The notes beneath the pieces were generated by a model, which saw only the letters and a list, made by a program, of their open reading frames with translations, was not told the origin of the DNA and made no database searches. From assembly GCA_029204225.1 (NCBI GenBank), contig CM055096.1:46697079-46761078 (forward strand): DNA of 64,000 bases, given 5' to 3'. This stretch comes from Diphasiastrum complanatum. Its lineage: Eukaryota; Streptophyta; Lycopodiopsida; Lycopodiales; Lycopodiaceae. Position numbers and translations under genes: made by a program. Below are positions 12,996 to 24,051 of the stretch, piece by piece; the stretch's first letter is position 1; each line of letters starts with the position of its first letter.

Positions 12996-13673
12996 TGTAA
13001 AAATTACAGCAAATAAGGATCCTAAAACACTTGAAATGATGAGGAAAACAATAGATTATGATTTCATAAGATTAGCACAAGTTGAACCATCAAAATCCAT
13101 CAAAAATCTATGCTTGAACCTCACTAAATGGCCCAAATCCTTGAAGAAGGCTTCACACGTGTGAAAGTACGGCCTCCCACAGTCTGAGTACTGTACACCA
13201 GACCTACATTCAATCCTATAATCATTAGTAATCACAAGTACTCAAACAATTATGAACATAGAGAGCAATTGCACCATTATGAGAGAAAAAAACATGAAAT
13301 TGCTTGATTGATTTTGGTGAGATATCATCACCTACATATACATGATCCATCACGATTTTGGGCAGGTATGAGTAGCCCTAAACCTATCCCTAATGCTAAT
13401 TTTGGTGGATCTTTCATCCCTACCAAGTTAGGGTTGGAATCTTGGAGATCCCTCAACAATGCAAAGATTACCAAAAATAGCTCCTATTTTTTCTCCCTTG
13501 TATCTAAGCATAATTTGGACTCATTCCAAAGGTTCTAACACTTAAGTCTACTTGATCCTTATGAATGGAATCCTATGCTATTTGACACGTGTGACAAGCC
13601 ACATCATGACCATCTAACTATTTACAAGTCATATGACCAAAACTAGTCAAGCTAGAATTGTGAATTTTTAACA
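12996..13673 (-). repeat. Copia 5' LTR
   Basis: 678 bp, partner of 7572-8253, ending AACA before the target duplication. Confidence 0.95.
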
Positions 13674-13678
13674 AACTA

Positions 13679-14026
13679 CTGTCAAACCGGCGAGCCAAGA
13701 TCCCTAACCAAACTCCCAAAAATAGAGATTTAGTAATTTTTTGAGTTGAACTAAATTTTTTGGCCATTTTTAGCTCTGTTTTGGACCCCACACGTGTGAA
13801 TGACCTGATCTTGGTTCGCCTATGTCACCATTGATCTTCGAATGTCCTTTTTAGTCGATTTGATATCTAGCATCTTGGTTCCCCAAATTTGGAGAGGGGG
13901 GGGGGTCTATATAAGGAGGTGGGATCCATTCAAAACTCACACTTGCTACAGACATGCTGTCGAAATTTTCTAGAAATTTTCCAGCATTCCCAAAGCATAA
14001 TCCAGCAGTCACAAAGGCCATCCATT
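13679..14026 (+). promoter_or_regulatory. Gypsy-LTR-like promoter segment with TATA box
   Basis: The sequence resumes from the copia target site with GGCGAGCCAAGATC and later ATCTTGGTTCGCC, words shared with the 2.3-3.5 kb leader/LTR. It then has a run of ten G followed by TCTATATAAGGAGG (about 13906-13919), a good TATA box. This looks like the other LTR of the gypsy element, joined to its truncated RT by an old deletion. Whether it drives the coiled-coil ORF downstream is unknown. Confidence 0.5.
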
Positions 14027-14141
14027 CATTCTCAAAGCTCATCATGAGGGGTTGGCTCAGTTGGTTAGCTTGACATCCAAAATTTCTTTGGTCTCAGGTT
14101 CGAGCCTCCCCTTGGAAACCAAGAAGCATTCTCAAAGCTCA
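14027..14141 (+). mobile_element. Short tRNA-derived SINE-like insertion with 15-bp TSD
   Basis: An 85-bp insert (14042-14126) is flanked by exact 15-bp direct repeats, CATTCTCAAAGCTCA, at 14027-14041 and 14127-14141. The insert carries a perfect pol III A box, TGGCTCAGTTGG (14053-14064), and B box, GGTTCGAGCC (14097-14106), 44 bp apart as in tRNA genes. The T-arm stem does not pair well, so it is not a working tRNA gene. A tRNA-derived retroposon is the simplest reading. Confidence 0.75.
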
Positions 14142-14233
14142 CCTGCTAGATTTAGCAACTTTTATTTCTCTTTTTCACATTTGAACTTGCTATTTTAAAA
14201 GATTTAAGCACTTTTTGGGCTTAAACTTGCCAA

Positions 14234-16294
14234 GATGGTGAAGGAGGATAAGCATAAAGGCAAAGCCATAATAGATCCTGCATGACCATTCAAAAAGCTC
14301 AAGCTCACACAAGAGTTGGACCCAAATTTTATTGTGGGAGAAGAAGATCTCACCCCACATGCATCAAATGATGAAATGATGGAGGAAAAGCCGGCCGTAC
14401 TAGAGCTCCTCCAGGTGCCAAAACCCTACGGGGCACAGAAATGGTGGAAATCAGGGGAGCCCCTATTGAAGACCTGCAGGTTTCAAAACTATTCTCCTCC
14501 TGTATGCCAATTTATGATCATTGTGGAGTACGCATTCTGCTCAACCGTTCAAGATATTCCGAGCTTCAAGTACAGGCTGAACCAAGTGACACACACCGTC
14601 TCATTTGCCACAGAAGTTCTTTTGGCAATTGGCATTCCTGACGGGCCAATGCGCATGTCGACACACAAGACAAGGGCCATGAAAGTCGAAAAGTATATGG
14701 ACATTACTAAAAAGGCATGATGCACGAATGATGGCCTACTACTTGAAGCCATCATTGATGAAGTTCTTCAAGAGCTGCTACCTTCATAGTCAATTTCTTT
14801 GAGGTGGCAAGGTAAAGGAAGGCTTGCATTTTAATGACCTTCTTTATGTACCTACTAGCTGCTATTATTGAGCCAGACGAATACAACTACAGTTGGGCTC
14901 ACCTAGTCCGCGCCAGAAGATAAGAACTGGCAGCAAGCAGTCCAACACCTTTCGACACAAGCAGCAGTCCACACCCAACTCACCAAAACATCCTTTTGCC
15001 ATGCAATTAGAGTCCATACTAATGGATGAAACAACATCACAACTAGTAGCAACGGCTATTCCAACTAGCCCTTCAAGGCAGAGTAGTCGACTCCAGGAGC
15101 TACTCAAGCGGAGGCCATCTTTTAAGCTCCCCCCCCCCCCCCCCCCCCCCAACCCCAGATTCCAATAGAGATCAACTCACCACCAAGGCACACAACTATC
15201 GAAGATCAACCTAAAGATATCGTGGTAGCAAATACTGCCAAAGAAGCTCCAAACACTCAAGGGGAAGAAATTATCATTCTTGATCGAGGAGAAGGGTCGC
15301 CCACGCATACCTATACGGGATACCCTGATGGAGCTGACCCCCCCTCTCCCCCCCCCCTGGATGTATACAGTAAAGATCTGCCTCATAACGTAGAAGCTCA
15401 AGAAGCCCCATCTAGAGACATCCCCACGATCCCAGATTTTGGCAAGCCACCAGAGGAGGTTCTTGTCCCAGTGGCCAATGAACTTTCTCATGCGCACGGT
15501 CTACTCAAGGATCTCAACTGGCTGTTGCAAGATCAACTCCACCACCATCGCCGAGCGGAGTCAACAATGAAAGCTAAACATGACCTTGAGGTCCACAACC
15601 AACAATTGCAACAAGAAGCGGATCACGCAAAGAAGCAGATGGCCACGATGCAACATGAAATGGATGCAATGTGTTCTAGCATCCAATCTTACCAACAGCT
15701 GGCCTCAACATTGCAACAGACATAGAAACACCATGATGCCCAACTCCAGGCAAAAAAGCAGCGGACCTCACGCCAAATCAATATTACTCTTGGAAAAGAA
15801 GCGGTCATCAAAACCTGGAAAAAAATGTGCGATGACCAAAAACAACTCAACTGAATTCCTCTCCGGTCCCCGCAAAAAAATACAATGAGCTCTTGGCCAA
15901 ACTTCAGACCTGTCATAAGATGTTGCAAAATTTTGAAGCTCAACAGTCTGAATATACCCAACTGTTCATTGAGGTAATTACTAGGTTGGAGAAACAGAAC
16001 ACAGAGCTAGAAAAACAGCTTGATGCTTTGCTTGCGACCAGAGAACCTCCTGCCACACCTCAAAGCACCCCACCAGCCAGCGCACAAGCCTCCAACCCAA
16101 CCAATGTTGAATTTAATGTGTCCTTTTCCATTGACGACATTCTCGAGGGAGACCCATCTGCGACTACCGCCACACCGGACCTTCTGTCCCCTAGTGATTC
16201 ACGCACAACAAGGCCAAGCCACGACATAGCCCCACCTAGAGCCAGACCTATCTTTAAGAAACCACAGTTGCTTGAAGAATCCATCCAAGAGTAG
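14234..16294 (+). pseudogene. Broken coiled-coil ORF, function unknown
   Basis: From an ATG at 14234 several consecutive plus-strand frames (14316-14720, 14893-15168, 15222-15725, 15893-16294) read like one eroded protein of roughly 600 residues. The first part has no recognised fold. The middle is Pro-rich and includes a poly-C tract encoding a proline run (about 15130-15150). From about 15490 the frame is rich in Gln/Glu/Lys heptads (QQLQQEADHAKKQM, LEKQNTELEKQLDALL), a clear coiled coil, then a Ser/Pro/Thr tail. At least three stops or frameshifts break it. It follows an LTR-like promoter, so it may be an accessory or non-autonomous retroelement ORF; I recognise no family. Confidence 0.45.
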
Positions 16295-16460
16295 GGCATA
16301 CCAGGCAAATTTGCCTTGTGAGGAGGAATTTTTGAGATTCCGGAGCAGATATGTGTCACAGGAGCATTAAGCAATACGATAAACTCAGAGAGTCTTGATT
16401 TCAGTGTGTAGTCCGAAAATAATATTTGGTGGTTGGCAGCTTTTTAGGTTTAAATCTATT

Positions 16461-16909
16461 AGTAATGATCAAAATCTCAGGTGTTAAATCAATGAAGCAT
16501 AAAAGACAGCAATAGACTAAAGCCCTACAAGCAATAGACAAGACAATAGGTTCTCCCACGAAGAGCCCAAGCAATACCAATCAATGTACAAATGCCCCTA
16601 TAAATACCCTACCAATGAACCCTAAAATAGGAATTCAAAAATAAAGGGAGGCAAAATGTGGAGGGAAAATAGTGCGCCCTCCTACGCGCCCCCACTCCAC
16701 ATATAACCATATAATAGGCGCCCAAGGCCAGTCAATGTCATAAAAAAGGACCCAGTGCGGGTCATAAGCATACAAAAAGGCTCTGGGGCCTGTACATGAC
16801 TAATATATAATGCGTAACCAGAAATATACATAACCAATAGTAAATGTAAAGAGGCCTGCGGAATATATGCAGAGTAGCCCAGTAGGCATGTATCCTGTAG
16901 TTCGTTATT
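16461..16909 (-). repeat. Chromovirus A 3' LTR
   Basis: Matches 17998-18463 across its length with several substitutions and a small deletion near 16585. Confidence 0.85.
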
Positions 16910-17094
16910 CTCCCTGGCTATAAAGAACATTGCTCCCAATGTAGGCAAAATAAGATAAGAACTAGTGCCAGAGAAAAATACTGCATCAAGATATCCCATC
17001 TGAGAAAGGAACATCAAGAGAAGCCGGAGCATCCCGAGAAGCAATGGTAGCTGCAAGTGATCGAGCCTGATCAGCCAGGATAGGGGTATGATAA

Positions 17095-17717
17095 AAAACA
17101 TCAATGGGCTCCCAAGTAGCCTCCTCAATAGGACGACCATCCCACTAGACCGAAAACTGAACCTGCCGATGGCGACGACTATGCAATAAGTGCACTTGTA
17201 AAATAGCAGCTAGCAGGAATGGAAAAAGCTCTGGATTTGTAGGAAATGAGGAATCTCAAGGAGCATCATCCTCAATAGCATCACGTAATAAACTGACATG
17301 AAAGATATCATAAGCTCGAGTAGCAGCAGGTAACTCAAGACGATATGTAACTGGATTGAGGCGCTCAAGAATCTGAAAAGGCCCATAATAGCGCGGCACA
17401 AGCTTCTCAGTAGAAGCAAGACCCTGTACAAAACAATGGCGAGCAAAGCGTAACCGGAGAAAAATAGGCTCTCCCTCTGCAAACTCAACATGGCGCCGAT
17501 GACGATCAACAATGGTCATGTACCGCTGCTGAATATGCTGTAAATGAGTAGCAGCTCTAGTAATAATCTCCCGAGCACTCGAAAGATAAGATGAAATAGT
17601 AACGGGTGCATCATCTGGAGGAGCAGGTATAACATGTGCTGGAACTAACAGAACTGTTATAACTATACTTAGCCAAACATAAATGCTGATCCCAATCACG
17701 ACCAGAAGGAGAAACAT
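17095..17717 (-). pseudogene. Chromovirus integrase C-terminus and chromodomain
   Basis: The minus frame 17256-17717 ends with PRYYGPFQILERLNPVTYRL and YDIFHVSLL, the hallmark C-terminus of chromovirus integrase. After a gap the minus strand at 17095-17200 reads RRRHRQVQFSV, a stop, then WDGRPIEEATWEP, matching the aromatic-cage part of a chromodomain. The chromodomain normally guides integration to marked chromatin. A TAG stop inside it and the loss of all upstream gag-pol make this copy dead. Confidence 0.85.
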
Positions 17718-17985
17718 AATGTCGTAGGATTTGGAACTTGGGCGCCGAAAATAATCTCCCTAAATTTTTTTTTTCAGCCGCCAAATTTAGCGGAAGTACT
17801 TCCGCTAACTATCTGCTAAAGCTCCGCCAAGGAAAATGCTCTGATGGGAGCTGGTCCTCCTCCAAACTATGTTGAATGTTGCTGAAGCAAAGAGACGAAA
17901 GCCCTCAGCAAAGAGAAAAAAATCAGCAAGGAAAATGGGCACCCAATCAGAAAATCAGATCTGAAATTCAGCAAATCAGGAAAGT

Positions 17986-17997
17986 GCTCTGATACCA
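17986..17997 (-). other. Primer-binding site of chromovirus A
   Basis: TGGTATCAGAGC on the minus strand adjoining the right LTR. Confidence 0.8.
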
Positions 17998-18463
17998 AGT
18001 TATGATCAAAATCTCAGGTGTTGAATCAATGAAGCATAAAAGACAGCAATAGACTAAAGCCCTACAAGCAATAGACAAGACGATAGGTTATCCCACGAAG
18101 AGCCCAAGCAATACCAATCAATAATTAGAAAAATGAGTGTACAAATGCCCCTATAAATACCCTACCAATGAACCCTAAAATAGGAATTCGAAAGTAAAGG
18201 GAGGCAAAATGTGGAGGGAAAATAGGGCGCCCTCCTACGGTCGCCCACTCCACATATAACCATATAATAAGGGCCCAAGGCCAGTCAATGTCATAAAAAA
18301 AGGACCCAGTGCGGGTCATAGGCATATAAAAAGGCTCTGGGGCATGTACATGACTAATATAAAATGCGTAACCAGAAATATACATAACCAACAGTAAATG
18401 TAAAGAGGCCTGCGAAATATATGCAGAGTAGCCCAATAGGCCTGTATCTGGTAGTCCGTAACT
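17998..18463 (-). repeat. Chromovirus A 5' LTR
   Basis: Partner of 16461-16909. Confidence 0.85.
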
Positions 18464-18596
18464 ATATTCTATTGAGTACTAGCAACTAATTCATTTCGAG
18501 AATTAATGGTTTTGTGTTTTAAGCTAATATTGTTTTGTTATTATGGGTCTGAGTTCAATTCTCTTAAAATAGTTCATGATTTTGTGTTTCAAACAG

Positions 18597-19690
18597 GTTT
18601 TAAAAGAAGATCATGACATTCTATTTTGGATTTTTAGTAAAATAGAATATCCAGAGATAATTAAGAATCATATGAGCGACACACCACTCAATGTTCCTGG
18701 AATAGGCAATTTTAAGGTGGAATGGCATTTGGCTGGAGACCTGAAGTCGTTGAAGTGCATGTTCAACGTTTCACATGGAACAAATTCAAAACATCCATGC
18801 ATCTATTGCATGAAAACTACACATGACATGTCGAAGAGCACGAGAGTTTCAAGGGATATAGAAGATTCGTCTTGGAAACCAGTATTACTGATTCCGCTTA
18901 AAAATGTTCACATTTGTATACTACATGGAGAGGTTAGAATTATCGAAAAATTGATATACCTTCATATTTGGTTTGCTTGGAATACTAAGCCAGAGTCATT
19001 AGCCAAAAAGGCAATAGCTCGATTGGAAGAAGTTTTATCAAAAGCGGGACTTCATAAAGGACACGTTAAAATACAAAAGAACGAGAAGCTTTCAGAGAAA
19101 ACGGGAAACATCCCATGCAAACCAAGTATAGGAGGATCCAAAGCTCGTCGTTTCTTATCAAATCATTCCGGAAAACCAACTAAAATCCAGTACTCAATTT
19201 GGATAGATGTACTCAATGCCACAAAGGATTTTGAAGAAAAAGGAACAACGAGGATTAAAAAAGTTGAAGTCTGGTAAACTGTCTGATACTGATGTCCTAC
19301 TAATTGAGAAATCAACAATTGAGTTTGTGGATGCAGTAAAAGACGCCTGGGGTGAAGATCATATTACGCATTATATGGTAAATCTCTTTTCAATGTAACT
19401 AACTCTTCGATTTATAATCTCATTGCACATATGCTAAATTTAAAATGATTAATATGACAATATTTGTATCTCTGATATTGCAGCACATTTTATGACATCA
19501 TGCATCAGTTTTTCCAAAAGCTCACGACAGTCTAAGTATTTGGTCATCACAAGGAATGGAGAAATTGCATTGGCAAGCCAAAGCAAGATTTCATCGAAAT
19601 ACACGACACGGTGGAGCATCTCAAAAAAAATAGTTACATCATCCAGCTATTTTAGTGGTTCTATAGGCGTATTCAAGTCTGATATAAAAC
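18597..19690 (+). pseudogene. Transposase-like protein of an unnamed family, partial and broken
   Basis: An exon begins after a TTTCAAACAG acceptor at 18596 and reads VLKEDHDILFWIFSKI, then WHLAGDLKSLKCMFNVSHG and NSKHPCIYC, PLKNVHICILHGEVRIIEKL and KPSIGGSKARRFL. The frame shifts by one at about 19260 and continues VDAVKDAWGEDHITHYM to a GTAAAT donor at 19378. After an intron (to 19483, TTGCAG) it goes on HIL, a stop, HHASVFPKAHDSLSIW, SSQGMEKLHWQAK and FHRNTRHGG. The order GDLK / CxxC / LH.. / WG..ITpY.H / QG.E..N..K / T..GG is one I associate with uncharacterised repeat-encoded proteins of invertebrates and fungi, not with standard plant transposase families. The N-terminus is missing. One frameshift and at least two stops make this copy inactive. 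Confidence 0.65.
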
Positions 19691-19917
19691 TAGATCAACA
19701 AATTATCAGAAATTCAGAAAGACGTGCAAATTTATAGACGAAAATAATATTGATGCAAGACTCAACCCATAGTAATTTTCATGATATTAGACAAAAAAAG
19801 ATTTTATATGTATTCGGAGGGTATTTATGCACGTTCGAGAAATAGGATAACGCTTTAATTGCCATTATTAATGTCGCAGCATCTGAAGAAAATTTGCTAT
19901 GATGAATGCAAATCTCT

Positions 19918-20224
19918 TTATTTACAAAACACTTCAAATAATTGGACATGGATGAATCCCTTTGCTGTGATCCCTGGCCTTCTCTCAAATATCCCTGCCT
20001 GGTTGCAAAGGCATCCACCTCCACAATAGCTTCTAAAATATGAGCAAAGGTCACATGTCTTGAAAAACAAAATAACTATATTTGAATAAAAATCTCATTC
20101 AGATAAAACCAGATTTACCTACCAGATCACGCTCATCAGCTTCAATAAGTGCAGCAGTATGTAGATCATGACTAGCAACAATGGTCGTCGAAGTAGTGGA
20201 TGGATTTACACTAACCCTTTCCAT
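19918..20224 (-). CDS. Small Cys-rich protein, hypothetical, two exons
   Basis: An ATG at 20224 opens 34 codons to a GTAGGT donor (exon end 20123). A CAAG acceptor (exon start 20058) continues in frame into a Cys-rich stretch (CDLCSYFRSYCGGGCLC) and a stop at 19918, about 80 residues in all. The Cys spacing could bind zinc. An alternative frame from the same region (19779-20054) is longer but has no better support. It starts 49 bp past the stop of the coiled-coil gene on the same strand. I do not recognise it; the gene model is tentative. Confidence 0.3.
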
Positions 20225-20272
20225 CTTTTGTCCCTTATATTACTTCTGATTCATCTAACTTGAGAACTAATA

Positions 20273-21483
20273 TCAATTTTCAACACTTTCATTTGTGATT
20301 CCATAAAACTTTACAATAAATCTCAGTAAATGATTCAGATCTACAAACATATTGTTGGTGGAATCATATGACAAAGTGCCATGTTTTGAGTTATAAATTT
20401 CATTGATATGGTAAGGAATACCAATGATGTTTTGCAAACCCCTGTTTAGCACATCCCTCTCTAATTTGATTTGAAAGGGCCAAGGAATAGGAAATTTTTT
20501 TATATGTACTTGTCCAAATGCCTCTTTGATAATTTTAAACATTGTGTCATATGCATCCCTGCTAATACCAGAATAATCACATGCTCCTTGTATCAATTTT
20601 TGGTCAATGATCTTGCCGACTTCGCCCATAAGGGCCTCTGAAATCTTGGACTTGATTCGAGAATATCGTTGATTTCCTAGTAGACTCGTCGTTGACTTGG
20701 CTGTAAGTACTGCACTCAAAGGCTTTCCAATCATGTCCTTATCTTTCATATTTTCATTGGTGGCTAAAGCTGATCTGCAAAATAAAAATAAGATTTAGAA
20801 AAAAAAACAATCCACAACCATTGATGTGCTAGATGAAACAAAACACATGAATAGTTTAAAACATAATCTTACTTGAAAGCATATATTCTTTTTTTCCGTT
20901 GACCCCCACTTGTTGAAAGTTCGTCAATTCTTTTTGAAATAACTCTTTTTCGCTTATTGCTCAGTATTTTCTTGCGTAATTTTTTTACTTCTACATTTAT
21001 TTGACAATATGAGGTACGCAATGTTTGTACAATTAGTTTCATATTGTCAATTTCTTGGTTAAGGTTTAATATAATATCTTGCAAATGAGATTTATCTATC
21101 TTCAAGATTTCATTCTCTTCTTTTGTTTGCAAAAAAAGAGTTTCTTTTTCTCTGTAGTCAATAAGCAAAGCATTCAACATATTTTCCAAACAATGGATTT
21201 TTTCCATTGAATTACTAATGCCATAACTTTTCAATCTTTCACAATAACCCAATAGACCATTGTGTCCTTCACACAAAAACAGTATGAGTTGTGTGACCGA
21301 TCTAAAATTTGGATGTTGCATTGAGCTTGGATTGATTGGATACAAACTTCCATCAACCCATAGATCACAATGTTTCCTGTCTTCAGTCCTTTGGTGAGCT
21401 AGTAAGGTGGATCCTTTCAGATTTTTTCTCGACAGTGGAGCATATTCTGTGGGAAGATCAATATGGAGATGATATTTAGACAT
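20273..21483 (-). CDS. Coiled-coil protein of candidate transposon, two exons
   Basis: Exon 1 (21483-20873, ATG at 21483) ends at a GTAAGA donor; exon 2 (20774-20273) begins after TTTTGCAG. The join keeps phase and gives a 370-residue protein without internal stops. The N-terminal part has CDLWVDGSLYPINPSSM and VTQLILFLCEGHNG; residues about 110-185 form a Leu/Ile/Glu heptad coiled coil; a Lys/Arg patch (KKLRKKILSNKRKR) could be a nuclear signal. The C-terminal half includes FKIIKEAFGQVHIKKFPIPW and RDVLNRGLQNIIGIP. I recognise no family. It is open throughout while neighbouring coding DNA is broken. It shares strand with the H3-Ulp1 gene and converges on the transposase-like gene. Confidence 0.6.
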
Positions 21484-21940
21484 CTTAATAATCGATAGAT
21501 TAATCTAGTAGAAAACCAACTTGTTATATATCTTGTAAGCTATTAAAACTCATCTTAATTAAAGAAAATATTAATTGGAAAAGTTTGAAATGACCGTGGC
21601 GCTCTTTTTGATCCATCACACTCCATGTTTCTTGCTTTATATGCAAAATCAAAGCTTTGCAGTTATGAGCCAAATATTTTTTCAATAGATGTGTGTTGAA
21701 ATTGCAAATTTTTGAATTTCAAAAGTTTGAAATAACCTTGCCGCTCCATTTGATCCATCACATTCCGTATTTTCTGAATTGCAAAAATTTAGATTCACGT
21801 TGGCGCTCATTGTGATCCAAAATATTCAAAGTTTCTTGCCCGATAAGACTATTTTCCTTTGATGTGAACGCTATGAGTAGATGGAAAGAAAACTTTGATA
21901 TTCGATATGATTTGCATTTACATGAGAAGTTATGTTAGTT
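21484..21940. other. No gene recognised
   Basis: AT-rich spacer upstream of the coiled-coil gene. It contains two or three loose repeats of a phrase like GCTC(T/A)TTTTGATCCATCACA (about 21600-21620 and 21742-21765), possibly regulatory, otherwise nothing. Confidence 0.35.
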
Positions 21941-21941
21941 A

Positions 21942-24044
21942 ATGGTAGAAAATAGAATCTTGAAGTATGGACCCCACGGGTTGTGGCTACCCAACTTCCA
22001 GTTAACTACATACGTTACTAGTGAGGTCAAGTCATCGGAATTGTGCAGGCAGACCAAAAACTCGGTCGAAGTATTAAAATTCGACGATTTTCTCTCTTTT
22101 ACGTGGCATTTCTTCAACCCTTTTGGGCCTTGGAACTTCTCTAATGAGAGCAGGAAAATGATTCTCATTGGCTATTCCCCAGACCACAAGGCATACAAGG
22201 TCTACAATCTGGATACCAAGAAGGCATTCACCAGTAGAGAGTTCACTCTTGTGAAAAACCAGTTCATCTACCACAAGGGGAAAGCTGTTGATAAATCCAA
22301 CCCAAGGATCAAGCAACCAAATTCTGATCCAGGGGTTCAACTGCAAAATATCGACATTGACTCAGATAATGAGTCAGAACCTCAACGAGTCAATACACAT
22401 CAGAGGATTGAGGTTCAATCCAGAAGGTCGAACATGTCCAAATAGCCTCCATTCAAATTTATGGATGATCCGGCCTACTACTTTGTGCAGAAACCAGCCG
22501 CCGCTTCTGAGGCAATGTCTACTCCTGATGCTGACCAGTGGAAAGCAGCGATGGACACTGAATTCTATTCTCTGATGGAGAATCAAATATGGACAGTCAC
22601 GGAGCTGCCAAAAGACTGGAATCTGATTCCATGCAAATGGATACTCAAGGAAAGTATGATGCTGAAGGAAAGCTCAATCGCTACAAAGCCAAGCTAGTCG
22701 CCAAAGGCTACAACCAGATTTCAAATCTGAACTATTCAGAAACCTTCAGCCCAGTTGTCAAACATGCTTCAATCCGCCTACTCCTCTCCTTTGCAGCTAC
22801 AACAGACCTTGAAGTCCACCAGATGGATGTCCAGACCGCTTTTCTCAATGGAACCATCGATATGACGCAGTCAGAGGAATACAAACTCAACGACAAGCAA
22901 CAGCACCTTGTATGCAAATTTCACAAGGCACTCTATGGGCTGAAACAGTCACCAAGAGCCTGGTTCTAGAAGATCAATGCATTTTTTATAGAGATGGTTT
23001 TATTCCAAACTCGACAGACTCGAATGTCTACTTCAAGTCTGTATCAGATTACTTGATCATCATCACTCTCTATGTAGATGATACACTCTTATTCAGTAAC
23101 AATCTGAATCTGATGAAAGATACGAAATGCATGTTGGCCCAGGAATACAAGATGATTGTCCACTATTGTTTCAGAATCCAAATCCATTGAGATCGACCCA
23201 ACAGCCAAATTATTATCAGTTAGCAACAATATCACAACGTGCTGGAAAAGTATGGAATGGCCAACTGCAAACCAAGTCACTTTCCACTCGACTCTAGACT
23301 AAAATTATCAAAGGATCCGTCTCCTCAAACTGAGTCAAAAAAGGAGAAAATGAAGTGCAACCCGTTTCAATCCATCATCAGCTCACTGATGTACGCGATG
23401 ATCTGCATGCAACCAGACATTGAATATTCGATCAGTACACTTAGCCAGTTCTTGTCAAATCCAGGCTTCACTCATTGAAAAGCACTAACAAAGGTCATGA
23501 AGTACATCCAAGCAACGAAAACTCTCAGCATCTGCTATGGAGGCAGCCAAACTACCAACATCTTTGAAGCCTACACAGGTGCGGATTGGGCAGGAGATGT
23601 CGATACCAGAATATCGACTGGATTTGTATTTTAGACAACCAAGGCCCAATCTCATGGAACAGTCGAAAGCAGACCTCATTTGCATTATCATCAATGAAAT
23701 CCGAATACATAGCTGTCACAAATGCAACCAAAGAGGCGATCTGCCTAAGGCAACTGCTTGCAGACATCAACTTTGCACAAACACGTCCTACAACAATCTA
23801 TAGTGACAATCAAAGCACAATAGCGTTACCTCTCAATCCAAGATTTCACTCTCGAAGCAAATATATCGGCATCAGATATTATTACCTTAGAGAGAAAGTG
23901 CATAACAAGGAAGTAACATTGGTTTTCTACAGAACAAACCACATGGCAGCAAATTACTTCACAAAGGCTCTATCAAAAGAGCAACATCTCAGATTCAATG
24001 ATATGTTAAATCTGAAGATCAAGGTTTTTCAGGATCCACATTAA
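21942..24044 (+). pseudogene. Copia pol fragment: RT and RNase H
   Basis: The fragment starts in the integrase-RT linker (MILIGYSPDHKAYKVYNLD), then RT in broken frames: WKAAMDTEFYSLMENQIW, KAKLVAKGYNQ, QMDVQTAFLNGT, ALYGLKQSPRAW, LYVDDTLLF (about 23065-23095), and RNase H with SWNSRKQTSFALSS, IYSDNQSTIAL and YFTKALSKEQH. It lacks gag, protease and integrase core. At least four frameshifts or stops. It is followed by a purine tract (AAGGGGGAG) and an LTR. It interrupts the candidate DNA transposon between the coiled-coil and H3-Ulp1 genes. Confidence 0.9.
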
Positions 24045-24051
24045 GGGGGAG

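Larger units (their letters stand above)
7567..13678 (-). mobile_element. Complete Ty1/copia element, minus strand, TSD AACTA
   Basis: Two nearly identical LTRs (7572-8253, 12996-13673) with TG...CA ends flank a minus-strand gag-pol. The target duplication AACTA is exact (7567-7571 and 13674-13678). A tRNA-iMet primer-binding site (TGGTATCAGAGCC, read on minus, 12983-12995) abuts the right LTR, and a purine tract abuts the left LTR. By eye the LTRs differ at about eight bases plus two small indels, so the insertion is fairly young, yet the coding region carries several frame lesions. It inserted into the decayed gypsy element. Confidence 0.95.
16461..18463 (-). mobile_element. Chromovirus (Ty3/gypsy) remnant A, minus strand
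   Basis: Two direct repeats of about 450-466 bp (16461-16909 and 17998-18463) flank 1.1 kb that encodes only the end of pol on the minus strand. A primer-binding site (TGGTATCAGAGC on minus, 17986-17997) adjoins the right LTR. Flanking bases (CTATT left, ATATT right) may be a mutated target duplication. LTR ends read AGTTA...TAACT rather than TG...CA, so boundaries are approximate. Confidence 0.85.

Noticed and set aside
14042-14126. Functional tRNA gene
   Set aside because: A and B boxes are perfect, but the T-stem mispairs, the acceptor stem is poor, and 15-bp target duplications point to a retroposed copy.
17210-17512. Hydrophobic Leu-rich ORF
   Set aside because: Shadow of the chromovirus integrase C-terminus in another frame.
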